Shown piece after piece: positions 58,056 to 64,000 of a stretch of 64,000 bases of DNA. The notes under the pieces are model-generated. The model was not told where the DNA came from, did no database searches, and saw nothing but the letters and a program-made list of their open reading frames with translations. Made by a program: the position numbers and the translations under genes. The DNA comes from Pseudoscleropodium purum (lineage: Eukaryota; Streptophyta; Bryopsida; Hypnales; Brachytheciaceae): the NCBI GenBank assembly GCA_963969395.1, contig OZ017803.1:6200001-6264000 (forward strand), read 5' to 3'. Numbering within the stretch: the stretch's first letter is position 1; each line of letters opens with the position of its first letter.

Positions 58056-61000
58056 CTTTAGTTATGAAAGTTGTTTCAAAGTCATGTTGTGCATTTGTTG
58101 TGGATTCAATAGGATTTGAAAAGAAAGAACCAATGGCATAGAAAGTGAAGGATTCAAGGTTAACATGTTGCAACAATCTTGGACAAAAGTAAAATAAACT
58201 TTAATTCCTTGTTTGGGCTTGAAATCTCTAAAATAGGATTAATGTTCGAATTTTGAGAATGAACCAACTAGAGGAGTGTATGTGATTATGACTTTTTGTC
58301 AATTCAAAATAGCACAAAGTTGAACAAGAATTCAAATGTCGATTTGAAAAAGAATTGGACTATGTTTTATAAATGGAATGGATTGGTCAGTTAGAAACCA
58401 AAACAGTCCATGGCTTTTCAAATATGGTATCACCATGCTTAATTAAATGTTGAACATAATGAAAGATTGAGATTGAAAGCTTTCTCATAGTCGTAGAGTT
58501 GTTGTGAAACCTTTCTAATAGTTGGTAGATTGCAATTGAGTTGGAGTAGTTTTGATTTTGAATCATTGTCTAGGTCCTATTGTAGGAATAGTTGTATTGT
58601 AAATTCATTTGTATAAAGAACTTAAATAATGCACCCTCATGAAGCGCAAGAGAAAAGAAGACTTAGGACTCATTCATGTGAATAGAGTCAATAGTGTTTC
58701 AATTTGTTTTAGAGAGAATTTGAAATTTTGTTGTTTGAATGTCTCTTGAATAGTATGTAGGGATCCATTCATAAAGTAGAAAGAGAATGTTTGATAAGAA
58801 AACAAGTATTGAACATTTAACAAGAAGTTGACCATTTCCATGTATAACACTTATTGAATAGAACAAATGACTTTGTGGTCAATCTTTAAAATCCTCAACT
58901 TTTGTAAACTCCATTTTACTACTATTTGTGAGTAAAAAAACTTATTTTATTTTTCAAAAATAAAATCACATGTCCATAGTATACATAGTACAAAATTCAG
59001 ATTTTTTCGTGAAAAATTCAAATTACCAGGAATTTCTGAATGGAAAGTGAAGAAAATTCAAATCAAATACTAAACATGCTTACTAAATCTGAAAATTGAA
59101 GTTCAATATAGCATTAAGAAATTTTTTGTGTTATTTTGTATTTCAAAACTTGATTATAGATCCTCAACTTCAAAGTTCAATAAAATGTTCCATTTTGGGA
59201 AATTTTCAAAATTTTCAAGTAGGGTAGAAATAAGACTTCAAAAGCTTCATTTTGTTAGTTTTGCAACTTTTGCTCCAAAGTAAATTTGAAAAATAATTTT
59301 GAATGTCAAGATCACATTGTAAAGGAAATGAGCCCCAAATTATTGAAATTTCTTGTTTGGTATACCATTTTATAAACTATCCTCTACAATCTATAATATA
59401 AAAAACAAACTAATGTGACTTAAATTTAAATTTGTGATGTAGAAATAAAGTTGTAGAGTGTGTTATGAAAGCATCCATTCTCCACTATGCAAAAATTTTG
59501 TTTGACCATTCAATGCATAGTTTTAGTCCTTGACTACTTCATATTTACCGTGTCCTTACAATGATAAGTATTAAAACCCAATTACATTTCATCCAATCAA
59601 TCAAGGAAAATAGGTTGTAGATGGTTATTCCACTTGCCAAGTAGAATAGTAGATTTGCAAAATCTTGTCTCTCCCATTCCAAAATAATCCATACAGGTTT
59701 GTATTTGCATATTTATTCAAATAGAGATGCACTTAAAACATTACTTTATTATTCTAAGCTTGATACAATGTAACATTCTTTTTAATGAGCTACTTGTCAA
59801 GGAGTATGATATAGATTAGATGTGATAGATTAGGAAAACAATCACTAAACTTGTTCGTTGATTGTATAGTCATATCCATCCTTTTACCTTGCCATGGCCT
59901 TTCTACAAGATATATTTCTTCCTTATGCCCTTGTTGCCATTCACTCAGTGACTTGAGAACATTTCATTATATTGAATTGTTGCAATTGTGGTTGGATCTT
60001 ATTGGCAATGGAACAGGCATTCCAATAGTGTGTCATCGTTTGAGTGCAATATGAATGAATTGTGAATGTGCTAAGCATTGCCTATAAGGACAACTCTTGA
60101 GTTTGAATCTTCTATATTTTAGGGATTTTTTTTAGTTAATGGTTGGCAATTTTGTGTAGGTCACTTGAGACTTTTCTTGATGTTTATTGGATCTTTGAGG
60201 GTACTATTGAAGTCAAGTGAGACGAAATTCATGGCCATTATGTTCCTATACTAACATGGCCTATTATTACTAGGTTGATGCTCATTTGTAGGTGAGTATG
60301 TGTGTCTTGATATTAAATCCTACATCATGATGACAATGTGCAAATTAGTTCAAGAACTTGGCTTAGTATATAAATGGTTGCAATGTTGTAGGTTCAAATT
60401 GAGAGCAACTACAAAGATGGACAATTTAAACTATTCAACAATCTAGCTTATGACAAATGTGCACATCAAATGTTGTAGAGTCCAATGGCTATCCATCGAT
60501 GGTAAGAGACTAAGAGAGATGGTGGAAAGTTTTTTTTAATTTCATTTATTTTAAAGATTGGAAGTAATCTTCATTGTCATTTGGTAGTAGTGGAGATGTG
60601 CATCTATAGATGAAGCATGAACATTGTAGATGAAGGAAATGTTTATTCATCTACAATCATTTAGAAAGAGCAAGTTCTTACAAACAATTTGTTGTAAACT
60701 CAACAATTTCATCTCTAAATGTTCTCTCACAAAGATAAGCATTTTTCCAACAAATTATCATCTCTCACAATGTAAATTGTAGGCAAGAATTGAAGCACAC
60801 TTATTGAAGATTAATCAAGAGCAAGGACTTGGTGACTAAAATGGGCCTTGACATGGCTAGAGATTGAAAGCTATTTGGTCCTTGAATCTATTTTTTCCTT
60901 GTCATTTGCATCTTATTGCTTATTGATCTTTGAGACTAGGAATTAGTTGTCTTGTGGCCATTCTAGAGTGCTCTTCTCTTTTTCATTGGTGGAACTTCAC

Positions 61001-61101
61001 CACATGTAAAGTATCTACATTGAAATTAGCAGCCAAAGAAGCATAGAAGTCGTGTTTTTAGAATTGGATTGGTATAATTTTGGTTAAATCTTATTCACAC
61101 A
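58056..61101. other. AT-rich intergenic DNA, no gene recognised
   Basis: Only chance frames (for example 59851-60054). No splice-supported exons, RNA genes or clear repeats. Confidence 0.5.
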
Positions 61102-61343
61102 CATTAGAAGATTTTTGGGGCCTTTGGATGCCTATGAGTTATCACAGCTTGCGAACGCAGGAAACAGGTTTGGTGCAACGGTCTGACGTGGCCGAGCCCC
61201 TGCCATGTCATTGACCAAATTTTTATTTTTATTTTATGAAAAAAAAAAATTCTAACAACGGGCTGTTCCCCTCACTGCGGGGAATAGCTGTGGGGGAACA
61301 GGCCCGAAACAAGCTTCTAGACCCCCCCAAAACTCTTCTAATG
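61102..61343. repeat. CATTAGA-type MITE, copy 6
   Basis: The ends are CATTAGAAGATTTTTGGGGC and CCCCCAAAACTCTTCTAATG. It contains GTCTGACGTGGCCGAGCCCC and, near the right, a GGGGAATAGC word. It is 242 bp. Confidence 0.88.
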
Positions 61344-64000
61344 AAGAAACATGCATTGTAGAACATCATAGGGTGACATTCTTAGAGACAAGATATATCA
61401 ATTTTGAATTTTCAAGGCATTAATTATATGTGTAACTAATACTTCATTTTGCATTTGTTCAACAAATGTTTTTAACATTGTAGGGACAAACAAATTTGGG
61501 AACAATTGCAAAGATGGAGGATTTGAACCCTTCACTAATGTAAATGGTAAGGAATGTGCACATTGATATATCTTAGTGAATTTGTCTATCAATTCTTGGA
61601 AAGAGTGGTGATGAAAGTAGGGCTTATTGTTTCACTTTATTTTGGATTTTTCATAAATCTAATGTCCATGATGCTTCAATCTACCACCATAACTAGATAA
61701 AAAGTTTTAATCCAAAATCATTCATTCTTTTGAAATCATCATAGACTTTGCTACAATCCAAAATTTTGTCTTCTAAGAAGTGGGTTTTTTGGCTAAATAT
61801 TCCCTTGAAATTCTCAAGACCTTATCTCAACAAAATATTGGTCAAAAAGAAGCCTATAAGCAGAAGGGAAAGAATTGAGCTTTTGTATGGCTAGAGCTTA
61901 AAAGACTTATCAATTAGGAGATATGACATACCCCCTCCTAACTCTATCAAATATTTCCCTTGTATTTTTTCAAATATTGTGGTATTGCTTAGAAAATTGT
62001 AATATCAATGAATTGTAATTATAGAATCTTGAAATTGTGGATAGTGAGTGGTGTACATATTGAATATTGTAGATGTACCATATATATACACATATACATA
62101 TATAAAAGCATGCTACTTAAATATCTTGTTCAATTTCATTAGCATTTTCGTATAGCAAGACTTTACTTTCAACACTATTCTTTGCTATAAATTAGAATGT
62201 AATTTCCATCATCAATTGTTGTATATTACAAAAATATTAATTACTACATAAGATTTAGTAAAACATTAATGTAGATACCTGAATTGCTCTTGCTATAGTT
62301 GTAATTTTGACTTTTAATCCCTAATTAACTCTAGTGTTTTGAGATACAAATTGCTTCAAAAGACTTTACCCAAAACAAGGCTAAAAGCTTTATTTATATT
62401 TATTTTTTGACAAATCCATTGTAGGATCTTTAAGTTGATTTATTCAAGTACTTCCTTCCAAATTTTAAAGTAATAATCCCCATAAATTGCAAGTCCAATG
62501 TGCCAAAAATTTTGAAAGGAGTTTCCTTAAATAGACACCTTTTCTAAGTTGAAGCTTTATCTTTCCATATTTCTAGGAAAAATCACTTACATCCCATAGC
62601 TAAATCATGCAATTTTGTCAATATATAGGAAAACAAGTTGGGATCACATGAAAAAAACTTAACCAAAAGAACATTTGTATTCATCTTTAAAAAAATGATA
62701 TAGTAGAAGGTGGTATTGGATGAAAGAAAACCCTAAATCACTAATAAATTTTACAAAAAATTGAGAATCATACATCACAGTGGTGAGAATGTTCTAGTAG
62801 AAAACATACATCCTATGTTTTTTCATTTTATTTGGAAATTTCAAAATTCAAGAAATAACTTTATATATTTTTTCTACCTTCATTGTTTGCCAAATAAAAC
62901 TACCCATAACTTTTGCCTCATTATTTGTAGTTGAATTGGTTTCTATGTTTGTAAGTGTTCAAGTAGATATCAATCTAGACATGCAATGAATTAAAATTAA
63001 TCAATCTTTTTTTAAATATATTTTTAGCTTTCTAGTTTGGCATTGAAATTTTTGAAAACTTATAACTTTTGCGATATTTATCTAATTGATGTGAATCAAA
63101 GCTAGCTTCACATGTAGATTAGGATGATTAGCATCTATCTTATATATTTCAAAGAAGAATTTTAAATTATAAATTGAATAGAGCTTGCCCAAGTTTTCAA
63201 AAAGCCCAAAGTAGACTCATAGTCAATTAGAGGTCAATGTAAAGTATTGTGACTCATGAAAAATTGGATCAAATTGTGTATTTTACAACTCTAAGACATT
63301 TGTATGAAACTATAGATTTGTATAGGCATGGTAAGTACTTTTGGAGATTCTTTTTATGGGAACATTTTAAATAAATTGGTTAATTGAAGTTTTATTGGAA
63401 CTTCATTATTTTTAATTGTTTGATTATTATTTACTCACTATTTTCTTAAATTTGATTTGAAGCTATTGTAGAATTATATTATATTATTGCATATGGTAAA
63501 TGAAATGGCACACTTTTTCATGTGGATGGAAAGTTTCTTTACAATGGCAACCTTTTGGAAATACATGGATTTTGCATGGTTCACTCGGTGAGTATAAATG
63601 GTTTTTAATAAGTGTTAGGGATTGAAAATTATATATTAGAACAAAATATTGTTCAAACTATCCAATGAAGTTCTTTGCATATTCTTCTATTTGATTCACT
63701 TCTAAAGAATTCTACAAACAATTTTATTTAAAGCATATATATGTAATCAAATTGAAAAATATGTATTTTTATTCCAAATAATAGACAACTCAATCTATTA
63801 CTATTGTTCAATGAAGTTAAATTTGCAGAATATGTTTGATTAATTTATTCAATATCATAGGATAACTTATCTCTCTATATATATTATGTCAAGACATCTC
63901 ATGAACAATAGAAATTAAATATTTTGTAGGAAAGACAAGGATTTTTTCCAAGTGCAAAGTGACCATTGTATAAAACTATGCAATGCTATATCAAATTTTG
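61344..64000. other. AT-rich intergenic DNA with eroded repeats
   Basis: No gene is recognised. About 62700-63000 has words resembling the interior of TTAA subfamily I (GTGAGAATGTTCTAGTAGAAAAC versus GTGAGATTATTCTAGCAAGTAAAC), which suggests an old copy without recognisable ends. Confidence 0.4.

Noticed and set aside
1..64000. tRNA, rRNA or other structured RNA genes
   Set aside because: I looked for the tRNA T-loop (GGTTCGAATCC-like) with a matching acceptor stem and for conserved rRNA segments by eye and found none. A covariance-model scan would be decisive.

Overview
This is a nuclear segment of a land plant. All multi-exon genes have GT-AG introns, the proteins are plant families, and the intergenic DNA is very AT-rich and full of short non-autonomous repeats. 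The families present, moderate gene spacing and AT-rich composition fit a non-flowering land plant (bryophyte or lycophyte) better than a flowering plant, but that placement is a weak inference.

Layout. 1-22 kb holds no gene that I can support. It contains inverted-repeat elements (MITEs), a 13-bp minisatellite, a decayed Ty1/copia fragment and, at 10.8-20.9 kb, a run of seven elements bounded by TTAA. At 22-24.3 kb a GC-rich island carries an intact, intronless sugar-phosphate/phosphate translocator. At 29.0-33.4 kb lie ribosomal stalk protein P1 (4 exons, +) and a single-exon GLUTAMINE DUMPER-like membrane protein (-) whose upstream side is a degenerate ~37-bp tandem repeat. 33.4-41.5 kb is repeats again.

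41.7-42.7 kb holds a broken purple acid phosphatase (-). At 46.4-47.9 kb there is an intact five-exon PFA-DSP/Siw14-Oca-type phosphatase (+). It converges on ribosomal protein eL15 (4 exons, -, 48.8-50.5 kb), which has a repeat element only 66 bp beyond its start codon. At 54.7-57.0 kb lies a DUF4050 protein (+) whose first coding exon is probably a 5-nt ATGGG micro-exon. 57-64 kb is repeats and unassigned AT-rich DNA.

The spliced genes (P1, eL15, phosphatase, DUF4050) were assembled by reading splice sites and checking that every junction keeps frame. The genes are unrelated housekeeping and regulatory loci and do not form a pathway or cluster. The main unusual content is the repeat landscape: at least 11 elements of 0.65-1.65 kb with TTAA at both ends and a CCCC...GGGG inverted terminus (about 11 kb in all), some with nested MITEs.
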